A DNA stretch of 56,169 nt, taken from positions 1-56,169 of the forward strand of contig JAEXGR010000006.1 of assembly GCA_023450745.1 (NCBI GenBank), in the 5' to 3' direction. Numbering within the stretch: position 1 is the first letter of the stretch; the number at the start of each line of letters is the position of its first letter. The notes beneath the pieces are model-generated. The model did no database searches and had not been told where the DNA came from. It saw only the letters and a program-made list of their open reading frames with translations. Shown here piece after piece: positions 1 through 8,750 of the stretch. A program made the position numbers and the translations under genes. The stretch comes from Synergistota bacterium (GTDB lineage: Bacteria > Synergistota > Synergistia > Synergistales > Synergistaceae).

Positions 1-529
1 GCTGGATGCCGCCGACCCCCTTTACGGTTTGAAGACGCTCGGTCACTATCTTGTCCACATAGCGGGAGAGCGTCTTCATGTCGGTGCGTCCGTCGTTTTT
101 GACGGCGATGTTCATTATCGGGCGGTCCGAAGGGTCGTACTTGTCGACCTGAGGGTCCTCGCAGTCGTCGGGAAGCTGTCCCGTCGCCATGCTCACCTTG
201 CCGCGCACGTCGGCGGCGGCGAAGTCGATGTTGCGGTCGAGCTCGAACTCCACGACGATCACCGAACGGCCCTCGTAGCTGCTGGAGCTCATATTTTTTA
301 TCCCTTCGATGGTGTTGATGCGCGCCTCGAGCACGTCCGTGACGTCGTTGTCGATGATCGCGGGGCTCGCCCCCTCCATCGTGGTGCGCACGACGACGAT
401 GGGAAATTCAACGTTCGGCATTCGCTCGACTCCCATATTAAGATACGAATAGGTACCGAATATCACCGTCGCAATCGTGAGTATAAGAACGGTTACGGGG
501 CGGCGCAGGGATATTTCTGTAATCTTCAT
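1..529 (-). CDS. RND-family efflux pump inner-membrane subunit, N-terminal part (partial)
   Basis: The minus-strand frame starts with ATG at 529 and runs off the left edge of the window, so only about 176 N-terminal residues are seen. It begins MKITEISLRRPVTVLIL, a cytoplasmic stub and first transmembrane helix typical of AcrB/MexB (HAE1) transporters. The first periplasmic (porter) part follows, with GVERMPNVEFPIV, a TTMEGASP-like stretch and a DVLEARINTIEGI segment. These signatures (a P-x-hydrophobic-P strand, then 'I..IEGI') are standard for the PN1 subdomain of proton-driven tripartite exporters. Which substrate it exports cannot be told. Any membrane-fusion partner gene would lie outside the window or elsewhere. 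The family assignment is firm; the HAE1 subgroup is likely. Confidence 0.88.
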   Translation of the reverse strand, partial: MKITEISLRRPVTVLILTIATVIFGTYSYLNMGVERMPNVEFPIVVVRTTMEGASPAIIDNDVTDVLEARINTIEGIKNMSSSSYEGRSVIVVEFELDRNIDFAAADVRGKVSMATGQLPDDCEDPQVDKYDPSDRPIMNIAVKNDGRTDMKTLSRYVDKIVTERLQTVKGVGGIQ

Positions 530-700
530 AAAGTCATATCATCCTTAAACTGTCGATTATAAATAGACAACTGCTACAATAACACATTATACATCCCGAT
601 TGTGGAGATTTTATGTCGCGCGCGTAAAAATAGCGTCTCGAAAAATGATATCGGTTAGAGCGGGCTATAAGTCAACGGCAAATGGCGTGGCAAGCAAAAT

Positions 701-738
701 AAAAGGCTCCAACGGCTTTGGCGGGCCGTTGGAGCCTT
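701..738 (-). terminator. Intrinsic terminator of the iorA-iorB-paaK operon
   Basis: A 14-bp perfect stem (AAGGCTCCAACGGC at 703-716 with its complement at 725-738) has an 8-nt loop. On the minus strand it is followed by TTTTATTTT. It lies 13 bp past the paaK stop, where the end of the operon is expected. Confidence 0.85.
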
Positions 739-750
739 GATTGCCTAAAA

Positions 751-1980
751 CTAATACCGGTTGTCGATCACGCGCTGCGTCTTTTTCTCGCTGCGCGGCA
801 GCGCGCCGATCTTCATCACCTGCGGGACGATGCGGATGCCGATGCCGGATTTGCATTCCCTGACCAGCGACTCGGCCAGCGCCTCGGGGTCGCCGCCCTC
901 CTTCATCTCCGCCTGGACGATCATCCGGTCGCGCAGCTCTTCGTTTTCGAGGACAATTCGGTATTCGCTCGAAAAACCATCGATACGTTTCAGGATCTCT
1001 TCGACCTGCGCGGGATAGATGTTCGTTCCCTTGACTTTGATCATGTCGTCGCTGCGCCCGACGATGCGGTCGAGCCGCGGATAGGGCGAACCGCAGGGGC
1101 ACTCGCCGGGGATGATGCGCGAGATGTCGCGCGTGCGGTAGCGGATGAGCGGAGCCGCCTCTTTGCGGAAGGTGGTAATGACGATCTCCCCCTGCTCGCC
1201 GTCGGGCAGCACCTTGCCCGTCTGCGGGTCGATGATCTCGCAGTAGATGTAATCGCTGAAATAGTGCATCCCCGTGTGCTCGTGGCAGTCGATTGCGATG
1301 CCGGGGCCGTATATCTCGGTGAGGCCGTAGATGTCGAAAAATTCGATGCCGAGCGTCTCGTAGATACGTTCGCGGATTTTGTCGCCCCAGCGTTCGGAGC
1401 CGAAGATGCCGCGCTTGAGGTGGATGTCGCCGCGCATGCCGCGCTTGTCGACCTCCTCGGCGATGACGAGCGCGTAGGAGGAGGTGCCGATAAGGACGCT
1501 CGCCTCAAGGTCGCGCATCAGCTGGAGCTGGCGGTCGGTGTTGCCCGCGCCGGTGGGGATGACCATCGCGCCTAAGCGTTCCGCGCCGGCCTGGAAGCCG
1601 AGTCCCGCCGTCCAGAGGCCGAAGCCGGGGGTGATCTGGATGCGGTCGGCGGGGGTGACGCCCGCGAACTGGTAGCAGCGCTCCATCATCACCGCCCAGT
1701 CTTCGAGGTCCTGCGCGCTGTAGGGCATGATGACGGGCGTTCCCGTCGTGCCCGAGGAAGAATGTACGCGGACGATCTCCTCGTTCGGCACGCACTGCAT
1801 GCCCATCGGGTAGGCGTCGCGCAGGTCCTGCTTCGTCGTGAAGGGCAGCGTCTCGAACTGCTCGCGCGTCATCATCGTCTCCACGGGCAGCCCCGCGAAC
1901 TTTTTCCGGTACATCGGGCTGGCCTTTGCCGCGCGGCGGACCTGGGCGAAACACTGACTCATGATCGTAAGTTCATTCAT
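751..1980 (-). CDS. paaK: Phenylacetate-CoA ligase family enzyme (aryl-acid:CoA ligase)
   Basis: A 409-residue adenylate-forming enzyme of the PaaK type (ANL superfamily) that joins an arylacetate and CoA with ATP cleavage. The P-loop SSSGTTGTPV sits near residue 75, YGLTEIYGPG near 220 (motif A5 region), and the C-terminal lid domain contains GRSDDMIKVKGTNIYP near 310. The N-terminus is slightly short compared with proteobacterial PaaK (about 430). ATG 1980 has AGGAGA about 11 nt upstream; Met7 is a possible alternative. It is the third gene after iorA and iorB, an arrangement common in anaerobes and archaea. There it probably interconverts aryl-CoA thioesters made by the oxidoreductase and free acids (indoleacetate, phenylacetate). 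The family is certain, but the preferred aryl substrate and physiological direction are inferred. Confidence 0.92.
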   Translation of the reverse strand: MNELTIMSQCFAQVRRAAKASPMYRKKFAGLPVETMMTREQFETLPFTTKQDLRDAYPMGMQCVPNEEIVRVHSSSGTTGTPVIMPYSAQDLEDWAVMMERCYQFAGVTPADRIQITPGFGLWTAGLGFQAGAERLGAMVIPTGAGNTDRQLQLMRDLEASVLIGTSSYALVIAEEVDKRGMRGDIHLKRGIFGSERWGDKIRERIYETLGIEFFDIYGLTEIYGPGIAIDCHEHTGMHYFSDYIYCEIIDPQTGKVLPDGEQGEIVITTFRKEAAPLIRYRTRDISRIIPGECPCGSPYPRLDRIVGRSDDMIKVKGTNIYPAQVEEILKRIDGFSSEYRIVLENEELRDRMIVQAEMKEGGDPEALAESLVRECKSGIGIRIVPQVMKIGALPRSEKKTQRVIDNRY

Positions 1981-2076
1981 AATTTTTGTTCTCTCCTGTC
2001 TGATCTCGTCTAAAAATACCTCTTGGCTGATTTATTTTCTGTCAGAAATTATCCGCTTGTCTTGTTTATCGGAGGC

Positions 2077-2670
2077 TCACCATCGTTTCTTCGCCGCTTC
2101 GAGCCCGAGGGCGAAGGCCTTTTCGTTCATTGCGAGCAGCTTCGGTCTTACGCAGGACTTGACGGCCGCGCGGATTTCTTCTTCGGAAAAGGGGAGCATC
2201 TTCGCTCCCACCGCCGCGCCGAGGATTACGATATTAAGCGTGCGGATGTCTCCCGCCGCGAGCGCGAGCGGCGCGCCTTCGGTGAATACCGCGTCGGGGT
2301 ACTTTTTTTTGAGCAGCGCGAGGTATTCCTCTCCGCGGTAGACGCCCTTGCCTAACGCGACGTTCGTCGGGATGATGCGGTCGGTGTTGACGACGCACTG
2401 CGCCCCCGCCTTCAGCTTGGGGATCATGCGCGCCGCCTCCGCGAGCTCGAAGCCGAGCAGGATGTCTCCGTGAGCGCCGGGGATGATCGGCGATACCTCG
2501 CGCGCGTCAATGCGGAGGTGGCTCGAGACCGAGCCGCCGCGCTGCGCCATGCCGATCGTCTCCGATGTGCGGACGAAGAGCCCTCTGGCTCCCGCCGCCG
2601 CGGCTAAGATCTTTGAGGCCAGCAGCGTTCCCTGGCCGCCGACGCCGGCGATTACGATGCTCTTAACCAT
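2077..2670 (-). CDS. iorB: Indolepyruvate:ferredoxin oxidoreductase, beta subunit
   Basis: A 197-residue gamma-domain protein of the 2-oxoacid:ferredoxin oxidoreductase superfamily. The N-terminal IAGVGGQGTLLASKIL (residues 5-20) is the typical glycine-rich signature, followed by TSETIGMAQRGGSVSSHLRI near 40-60. With IorA it oxidatively decarboxylates arylpyruvates from transamination of Trp, Phe and Tyr to aryl-acetyl-CoA, reducing ferredoxin in the cytoplasm. A longer frame with GTG at 2679 exists, but GAGGTGA lies 6 nt before ATG 2670, so I take that start. It overlaps the iorA stop by 8 bp, indicating translational coupling. A 96-bp gap separates it from paaK. Confidence 0.93.
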   Translation of the reverse strand: MVKSIVIAGVGGQGTLLASKILAAAAGARGLFVRTSETIGMAQRGGSVSSHLRIDAREVSPIIPGAHGDILLGFELAEAARMIPKLKAGAQCVVNTDRIIPTNVALGKGVYRGEEYLALLKKKYPDAVFTEGAPLALAAGDIRTLNIVILGAAVGAKMLPFSEEEIRAAVKSCVRPKLLAMNEKAFALGLEAAKKRW

Positions 2671-4465
2671 TGATCTCACCTCTTTTTATCGCCTGAACGG
2701 GGCAGACGTTGGCGCAAAGGGCGCAGTCCGTGCAGAGCGAGCTGTTGATGACGGCGCGGCCAGACTCGTCGGGGGTGATCGCGGGGCATCCTATCTCGCG
2801 GACGCACCGGCCGCATTTGATACATTTTTCATCGACGAAATGGGCCGTCGCGGGTTTCTTAATCTGCGCGATGCAGGGCGCCCGCGCGATCACCGCGGAG
2901 GGGCCGGGGAAGGCGACCGCCTCTTTCATCGCCGCCACGGCGTTCTCATAATCAAAGGGATTGACGCTTGCGATATGACGCACGCCGCAGCCGCGCAAGA
3001 TCGTTTCGATATCGAGGGCGGGGGCGTCGTCGCCGAGCGCGCGCTTGCCGGTGCCGGGGTGCGGCTGGTGTCCCGTCATCGCCGTGGTGCGGTTGTCCAG
3101 CACGATCACCGTGATGTCCGTCCCCTGATAGACGGCGTTGATGATTCCGGGGATGCCGGTGTGGAAGAAGGTCGAGTCGCCGATGAAGGCGAGGCACTTC
3201 GCGCCCGGCTCCGCGAGCGCGAGCCCCTGCGCGATGGTGATGCCCGCCCCCATGCAGAGGCAGGTGTCCACCATGTTGAGCGGGGCGGCGTTGCCGAGCG
3301 TGTAGCAGCCGATGTCGCCGCAGTAGATGGCCTTGGCGCAGTCCTTCGTCGCTACCTTCGCCTCGTAGAAGGAGGCGCGGTGCGGGCAGCCGGCGCAGAG
3401 CACGGGCGGGCGCACGGGAAGCGGCGGCAGTTCTTCGGCCGCGGCCTCTTCGTCTGCCAGGCCGAGGTATTTCAGCAGGACTTTCTTTATGAGTTCGTAT
3501 GAATATTCGCCGTTCCAGGGCAGGTGTCCGCTGCGCTTGCCGAGCACGGGGACTTTGCCGTTCGCCGCGATGAGGAGCTGCTCCTCGACGACGGGGTCCA
3601 GCTCTTCGATGACGAGCGCCGAATCGACGGAGGCGAGGAATTCCCGCGTCGTCTCGTCCGGCAGCGGGTAGGGGGTGCCTACCTTGTAAATAGTCACGTC
3701 GAGCCCCAGCTCGCCCGCGACCTCTTTCACGTAGAGGTAGGATACGCCGGAGACGGCGACGCCGAAACGCGAGGCGCCCGCGCCGCTTTCGACGCGGTTG
3801 AAGGGCATCGTATCAAAAACGCGGGCCAGCTCGTTCTGCTTTTCCTCGAGCTCGCCGTGACGCCGGTAGGAGAGCGCGGGGAAGATACACCACTCGGGAC
3901 GTTTGACGAACCCTTCGGCTTCTTTGATTTTTATCTCGTCGCGCAGCTCGACGTCGGCGCTCGCGTGGCAGACGCGCGTCGTCGGGCGCAGGAAGACGGG
4001 CAGCGCGAAGGCCTCGGAAAGTTCGTAGGCCGCCTGCACCATCTCGTAGGCCTCTTCGGGCGACGAGGGGTCGAAGACCGGCAGGTTCGCGTGCTTCGCA
4101 AAGCCGCGTGTGTCCTGCTCCGTCTGTGAGGACCAGGGGCCGGGGTCGTCGGCAACGGCGATCACCATGCCGCCTTTGATGCCGATATAGGCGAGGCTCA
4201 TCAGCGGGTCGGAGGCGACGTTGAGCCCCACCTGCTTCATCGTGCAGAGTGTGCGCGCGCCGGCGTAGGCCGCGCCCGCCGCCACCTCGAGGGCCACCTT
4301 TTCGTTTGTCGACCACTGTACCTTTACCTCTGGATGATGGACGGCGGCGAGCGTCTCGATGATCTCCGTCGACGGCGTTCCCGGATATCCCGCCGCGACC
4401 TTCACTCCCGCGGCCAGCGCTCCGAGCGCGATCGCTTCGTTTCCCATGCAGACCTTTACAGCCAT
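2663..4465 (-). CDS. iorA: Indolepyruvate:ferredoxin oxidoreductase, alpha subunit
   Basis: A 600-residue fused subunit. The N-terminal pyrimidine-binding domain contains AAGYPGTPSTEIIE near residue 20. The central thiamine-diphosphate domain carries CAGCPHRA near 355 and GDIGCYTLG near 380, with GDSTFFHTGIPGI near 420 and NA..DNRTTAMTGHQPHPG near 450. The C-terminus is a 2x[4Fe-4S] ferredoxin module with CIKCGRC...C and CTDCALCANVCP. Length and domain order match the IorA family (about 600 aa). ATG 4465 is preferred over the upstream GTG 4480 because a GGGGGA Shine-Dalgarno lies about 7 nt before it. It is first gene of the operon, behind a sigma70-type promoter and a leader hairpin described separately. 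Confidence 0.94.
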   Translation of the reverse strand: MAVKVCMGNEAIALGALAAGVKVAAGYPGTPSTEIIETLAAVHHPEVKVQWSTNEKVALEVAAGAAYAGARTLCTMKQVGLNVASDPLMSLAYIGIKGGMVIAVADDPGPWSSQTEQDTRGFAKHANLPVFDPSSPEEAYEMVQAAYELSEAFALPVFLRPTTRVCHASADVELRDEIKIKEAEGFVKRPEWCIFPALSYRRHGELEEKQNELARVFDTMPFNRVESGAGASRFGVAVSGVSYLYVKEVAGELGLDVTIYKVGTPYPLPDETTREFLASVDSALVIEELDPVVEEQLLIAANGKVPVLGKRSGHLPWNGEYSYELIKKVLLKYLGLADEEAAAEELPPLPVRPPVLCAGCPHRASFYEAKVATKDCAKAIYCGDIGCYTLGNAAPLNMVDTCLCMGAGITIAQGLALAEPGAKCLAFIGDSTFFHTGIPGIINAVYQGTDITVIVLDNRTTAMTGHQPHPGTGKRALGDDAPALDIETILRGCGVRHIASVNPFDYENAVAAMKEAVAFPGPSAVIARAPCIAQIKKPATAHFVDEKCIKCGRCVREIGCPAITPDESGRAVINSSLCTDCALCANVCPVQAIKRGEING

Positions 4466-4507
4466 TGATCTTTCCCCCACACGTATATTTAAAAAATACC
4501 GGTCAAT

Positions 4508-4542
4508 AAAAAAAGGCCTCGCCGCGCAAACGACAAAGCCTT
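4508..4542 (-). terminator. Terminator-like hairpin in the iorA leader (possible attenuator)
   Basis: On the minus strand, 4542 to 4513 folds into a 12-bp stem (with four G-T wobbles) and a 6-nt loop, followed directly by seven T residues (4514-4508). It lies downstream of the promoter at 4648-4676 and about 40 nt upstream of the iorA start. A transcript from that promoter would therefore meet it before iorA. It could also end transcripts coming from the MATE gene. No T-box signature or clear leader peptide was found. Confidence 0.6.
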
Positions 4543-4647
4543 GAATGTAATCACACAGTCAATAAACTTGTCTTCGCTTATCTATTGTCTCTCTGTAACT
4601 CCGCTCACCTAAACCCGAAGAGGGCTCTCCCCCTTCTTCCGCGAATA

Positions 4648-4676
4648 TTTATAGCCCCTACGGCCGGATATGTCAA
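4648..4676 (-). promoter_or_regulatory. Sigma70-type promoter for iorA-iorB-paaK
   Basis: On the minus strand TTGACA (4676-4671), a 17-nt spacer and TATAAA (4653-4648) form a near-consensus promoter. The predicted leader from about 4641 to the iorA ATG is about 175 nt. Confidence 0.75.
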
Positions 4677-4730
4677 GGTTTTGCGGAGATTTGCGCCGGG
4701 CGGGCCGCCTGAAAAACTGTCCCCGCCCGC

Positions 4731-6149
4731 TCACCTGGCGGAGATACTTTTATCCAGCGCGGCCGCATCCGTCGTCCGGCGCAGCTTTTTCAGCAGTATC
4801 CAGGAGAAGAGCCAAGTCAGCGCCGCCGCGCCGGTGAAGGAGATCGGCTGGAAGAGCCAGACCCAGTCTATCGAGACCGCGCCGGCGAGCAGCCAGACCG
4901 CCGGCACGCGCAGCAGCATGCTGCGGCAGACCTGGATGACGAGTCCGTAGGCTGAATATCCGGTGGCGATAAAGAGCGCGTTATAGAGCACGCTGTAGAT
5001 CACCATCGGGTAGCCCGCGATGGTGATGCGAATCGCCTGGATCGCGACGGCCGCGACCTCCTCCGAGGGGCGGAAGAGGCTGATTATCGGGTGGGGGACG
5101 AAGGCGATCGCGAGGCCGATCGTCACGGTGATGACGCCGCTGATGATGAACGAGGAGCTGATGCCGCGCCTCATACGCTCGAGGTTGCGCCGGCCGTAGT
5201 TAAAGGCGAGAAAGGGGACGAGCGCGTCGTTTATCCCCATCAGCGTGTTGAAGGCGATGTCCTCGATGCGCAGTCCGACCATCCAGCCTGCGACGGCGAT
5301 GTTGCCGTAGGTGGTGGAGAGGATTCTGTTGACGGTGCCCATGCCGAAGGCGACGCTGCCGGTGGTGAGGGTCACGGGCAGTCCGATCGCCGTGATGCCG
5401 CCCCAGGTTTTCAGCATCCCGCGCCGCGGGCGCGTGAAAAAGTCAAGCTTGATCTCGCTTGCTTCGCGTAATTTCTTTATTAGATAGAAAGTGCCGGCGA
5501 AACGGCCGAGGAAGGTAGCCGCCGCCGCGCCGGTCATGCCCCAGCCGAAGGTGAAGATGAACAGCGGGTCAAGCACGAAGTTCAGCCCGTTGGCGATCAG
5601 GAAGAAGTAAAGCGGCACCATCGTGTTGCCCTGACAGCGGAAGATGGAGTTTGCGACATACGAAAAGCTGATGAGTACGATGGTCGGCGGTATCCACATG
5701 TTATAGAGCCACGCCTGGCGCAGCGTGACGGGGTCCGTCGCGCCCAGCATCCGGAAGAAGGCGTTTGAGGGGCCGGGGAATAAGAAGGGTATCCAGAGCA
5801 GGCAGAGAATGTAGGCGAAGGCCAGCCCCGCCGTCGCCGTCTTTTGCGCGCGCTCGCGCTCTCCCTCGCCGAGCCTGCGCCCCACAAGCGCCGTAACGCC
5901 GTTGCCGACGCCCTCAAGCACCGCCCAGACGCCGATCTGCACGGGGAAGGTGTAAGAGATCGCGACCATGTGGCTCTCTCCGAGCCAGGAGATAAATATC
6001 GTATCCACAAGGTTGAAGAGCGTGTGGAAGAGCACCATCGCGATGGAGGGTACCGACAGGCGCACGAGCGAGCCGAGGACCGGGCCGCTGCCGAGGTCCA
6101 CGGGGCCGTTTCGCTTCAGGATGAACCTTGCTTTTTTAAAAATATTCAT
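4731..6149 (-). CDS. MATE-family multidrug/metabolite exporter
   Basis: A 472-residue protein with 12 hydrophobic segments arranged as two MatE halves. The first helix region reads GSLVRLSVPSIAMVLFHTLFN (split here by helix 1), followed by DTIFISWLG, a hallmark of the NorM/DinF-like group, and GRRLGEGERERAQKTA near residue 100. It exports cations or drugs in exchange for Na+ or H+; the substrate is unknown. The frame could extend to TTG 6218, but the ATG at 6149 (MNIFKKARF) gives the usual family length. It stands alone on the minus strand, divergent from ptb, and is followed after 265 bp by iorA. Confidence 0.92.
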   Translation of the reverse strand: MNIFKKARFILKRNGPVDLGSGPVLGSLVRLSVPSIAMVLFHTLFNLVDTIFISWLGESHMVAISYTFPVQIGVWAVLEGVGNGVTALVGRRLGEGERERAQKTATAGLAFAYILCLLWIPFLFPGPSNAFFRMLGATDPVTLRQAWLYNMWIPPTIVLISFSYVANSIFRCQGNTMVPLYFFLIANGLNFVLDPLFIFTFGWGMTGAAAATFLGRFAGTFYLIKKLREASEIKLDFFTRPRRGMLKTWGGITAIGLPVTLTTGSVAFGMGTVNRILSTTYGNIAVAGWMVGLRIEDIAFNTLMGINDALVPFLAFNYGRRNLERMRRGISSSFIISGVITVTIGLAIAFVPHPIISLFRPSEEVAAVAIQAIRITIAGYPMVIYSVLYNALFIATGYSAYGLVIQVCRSMLLRVPAVWLLAGAVSIDWVWLFQPISFTGAAALTWLFSWILLKKLRRTTDAAALDKSISAR

Positions 6150-6398
6150 TAACGCCGATAATTCCTTTCTTTTCCCGCAATAAATGACAGTGCGCGGCAA
6201 AACCGTCCGCCGCGCCAAGCGCTTTTCGTATCGCTTGTCTTCACTTTAAAAAATCTCCCAAACCTAAATGCTTCACGCTAATTATAGTATAATTTACTTA
6301 GTTGAATATGCCAAATATTCGGCGGATTTATCGTTCCCGTATTTTTATAATGTCTCATATTTGAAGGGAATCCTTTAAACGGACGGGGAGGAATATCG

Positions 6399-7310
6399 AT
6401 GTATAAGACCTTTGACGAAATGATAAGCAATTGCGGCTGCCTCAGCGGCAGCAGCCTGGTCGCCGCGGCGGCGGACCGGGAGACGATCGAGGCGGTGAAG
6501 CTGGCCTTTGACAAGGGGCTCGGACACGCGGTATTCACCGGCGACGAGGGCGTCATCGCTCCGCTTGCCGCGGAGCTTGGCATTACGGAAAAGTCCGAGA
6601 TTGTCCACGCCGGCTCGCCTGTGGAGGCGGTGAAAAAGGCGATCTCGCTCGTCCGCGACGGCGGCGGCGACGCCCTCATGAAGGGGCTCGTCAACACCTC
6701 CGACTTCATGCGCGCCGTGCTTGACCGCGAGCAGGGGCTGCGCACGGGGCATCTCGTAAGCCATCTCGCGGTGATGGAGATTCCCGGCGAGCGTCACCTC
6801 TCCTTCTGCACCGACAGCGCCTTCCTGGTCGCGCCGACGCTGGACCAAAAAAAGCATCTCCTGAGAAATGCGCTGAAGGCCATTAACGCCCTTGGCTACG
6901 AGCACGTCAACGTCGCCTGTATCGCGGCCAACGAGCGGGTGGACCCCCATATACCGTCGACCGTGGACGCCGCCGCCCTCGTCGCCGCCTGGCGCGAGGG
7001 AGAGTTTGACGAGCTGCCCTGCACCTGTACGGTCGAGGGGCCGATGGCGATAGACGTCGTGGCCTCGAGGGAGGCCGCGGAGCACAAGGGAATCAACAGC
7101 GTGATCGCCGGCAAGGTGGACCTCACGCTCGTGCCGAATCTTGAGTGCGGCAACGTACATTGCAAGACGCTCGTGCATTACTGCAAGGCGAAGTTCGGCG
7201 GCGTCGTGCTCGGCGCGAAGGTGCCCATCGTGCTCGTTTCGCGCACCGACGACCCGGAGACGAAGTTCTACGGAATCGTGCTCTCCTGCCTGGTGGCGGG
7301 AGGGAGGTAG
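6399..7310 (+). CDS. ptb: Phosphate butyryltransferase
   Basis: A 303-residue member of the phosphate acetyl/butyryltransferase (PTA_PTB) family. It converts butyryl-CoA (or branched or aryl acyl-CoA) and phosphate to acyl-phosphate and CoA. Characteristic segments are DALMKGLVNTSDFMRAVL near residue 88, the LVSHLAVMEIP motif near 118, and TCTVEGPMAIDVV followed by GKVDLTLVPNLECGN near 240. GGGGAGG sits 7-11 nt before ATG 6399. The buk start lies 4 bp after the stop. With buk it forms the classic two-step route that turns acyl-CoA into free acid with ATP synthesis, likely serving amino-acid fermentation here. Specificity for butyryl- rather than other acyl-CoA is inferred from the pairing with buk. 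Confidence 0.93.
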   Translation: MYKTFDEMISNCGCLSGSSLVAAAADRETIEAVKLAFDKGLGHAVFTGDEGVIAPLAAELGITEKSEIVHAGSPVEAVKKAISLVRDGGGDALMKGLVNTSDFMRAVLDREQGLRTGHLVSHLAVMEIPGERHLSFCTDSAFLVAPTLDQKKHLLRNALKAINALGYEHVNVACIAANERVDPHIPSTVDAAALVAAWREGEFDELPCTCTVEGPMAIDVVASREAAEHKGINSVIAGKVDLTLVPNLECGNVHCKTLVHYCKAKFGGVVLGAKVPIVLVSRTDDPETKFYGIVLSCLVAGGR

Positions 7311-7314
7311 CGGC

Positions 7315-8388
7315 GTGAGGATACTGGCGGTAAACCCCGGCTCGACGTCGACGAAAATCGCGGTCTTTGAGGATGAACGCCCGCTTTTTGAGAAAAGTAT
7401 CGCGCTTGCGGATGCTCAGCGTACGGCCTTTGCCTCCGTGCTCGACCAGCTCGATATGCGCTGCGCGCTGATCGCGGCGGCGCTCTCCGAGGCCGGCTGC
7501 GCGCCGGATTCTTTTGACGCGGTCGTAGGGCGCGGGGGGCTGCTCGCGCCGGCGCCCGCCGGCACCTATATCGTAAACGAGGCGATGACCGCCTACTTGA
7601 CGGCGGCGCCGCGCGGCGAGCACGCCGCGAACCTCGGGGCCTTCATCGCCGAGCGTTTCGCCCGTCCTGCGGGGGCTCCCGCCTATATCGTCGACCCAGT
7701 GTCGGTCGACGAGCTCTCGGATGTCGCCCGCATCTCCGGAGCCCCCGAGATCGAGCGCGGCAGCCTCGTGCACGCGCTGAACCAGAGGGCGATGGGGCGG
7801 AAGGCCGCGGCGGCGCGCGGCCGGCGCTATGAGGAGTGCCGCTTCGTCATTGCCCACCTCGGCACTGGCGTGACGATCGGGGCGCACGAGCGGGGGCGAA
7901 TCGTCGACGTCGTCGGCGCGAAGGCCGACGGCCCCTTTTCCGCGGAGCGCGCCGGCGGCCTGCCGGTGGACGCGGTGATTGAGTTGTGCTTCAGCGGAAA
8001 GTACACGCGCGAGGAGCTGCGCCGGAAGCTGCTCTCAGGCTGGGGGCTGGTCTCTTACCTCGGGACGCGCGACCTGCGCGAGGTCTTTAAGATGGCGGAG
8101 GCGGAGCCGCACGCGAAGCTGATACTCGACGCCTACATCTACCAGATCGCGAAGGGGATCGGCGAGCTTGCGGCGGCGCTCGACGGCGAGCTCGACGCGG
8201 TGATTCTCACCGGCGGCATGGCGCACTCGCGCGAGCTGGTGGAACGAGTCGGCAGAAAGATAAAATTTCTCGGCGACATCATCGTGCTCCCCGGCGAAAA
8301 CGAGCTGGAGTCGCTCGCCGCGGGCGCGCTGCGCGTCCTGCGCGGCGAAGAGCGCGCGAGGCTTTACCCGACGGGGGAATACGCCTGA
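7315..8388 (+). CDS. buk: Butyrate kinase
   Basis: A 357-residue ASKHA-fold acyl-phosphate kinase. The N-terminus RILAVNPGSTSTKIAVF is the acetate/butyrate kinase phosphate loop. GRGGLLAPAPAGTYIVN near residue 74, AHLGTGVTIGAHERGRIVD near 180 and AVILTGGMAHSRELVER near 300 are further family signatures. The GTG start at 7315 is chosen because GGGAGG ends 8 nt upstream and the glycine-rich loop must follow directly; longer upstream readings run inside ptb. It makes ATP and an organic acid from acyl-phosphate, completing the Ptb step. The kinase family is certain; substrate range (butyrate, isobutyrate, isovalerate) is not readable. Confidence 0.94.
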   Translation: MRILAVNPGSTSTKIAVFEDERPLFEKSIALADAQRTAFASVLDQLDMRCALIAAALSEAGCAPDSFDAVVGRGGLLAPAPAGTYIVNEAMTAYLTAAPRGEHAANLGAFIAERFARPAGAPAYIVDPVSVDELSDVARISGAPEIERGSLVHALNQRAMGRKAAAARGRRYEECRFVIAHLGTGVTIGAHERGRIVDVVGAKADGPFSAERAGGLPVDAVIELCFSGKYTREELRRKLLSGWGLVSYLGTRDLREVFKMAEAEPHAKLILDAYIYQIAKGIGELAAALDGELDAVILTGGMAHSRELVERVGRKIKFLGDIIVLPGENELESLAAGALRVLRGEERARLYPTGEYA

Positions 8389-8618
8389 ACGTCCTCTTAA
8401 TAAATTAAGTCCGTTATTGATAAAACATGTTATAAAATTGATATTTATGGAACACTAACAGAATAAAAGTTTTCTTTATCCGCTGTAAGCTTATCATAAT
8501 TAAAACTACCTAGCGTGAATGCGGCAATACTGCTGTGCTTCTTTTTACCGCCATAAACTAACATTATTAATGCGAAGGAAGCGAGGCGGTGCGAAGATAC
8601 CGGCAGGGAGTGAATAAG

Positions 8619-8717
8619 ATGTGCACGCTTATGGTCATCATAATATTGGGGCTCTCCGCGGTCTTTTGGGCGGTCGCCTATCGTTTTAAAGAGATGTCGG
8701 AATGGGTAAATGAATAA
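8619..8717 (+). CDS. Small single-span membrane protein, 32 residues, unknown
   Basis: ATG 8619 to TAA 8717 encodes MCTLMVIIILGLSAVFW followed by AVAYRFKEMSEWVNE. A single strongly hydrophobic helix (about residues 3-20) is followed by a charged cytoplasmic-type tail. GGGAG lies 8 nt before the ATG, a good ribosome-binding site, and the next gene starts 33 bp downstream behind its own AAAGGTGG. The design recalls known tiny membrane subunits (CydX, KdpF, or small subunits of Na+-symporters of the NSS type), but I cannot match it to any. Its neighbours are buk (230 bp upstream) and the DUF308 membrane protein, with which it is probably co-transcribed. It is real by position and signals; function unknown. 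Confidence 0.6.
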   Translation: MCTLMVIIILGLSAVFWAVAYRFKEMSEWVNE

Positions 8718-8750
8718 TTGAAATCAGAAGATAAAGGTGGATGAAACAAG

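Noticed and set aside
4466..4650. T-box riboswitch upstream of iorA
   Set aside because: The leader ahead of the hairpin is only about 100 nt and lacks the T-box consensus and antiterminator pairing.
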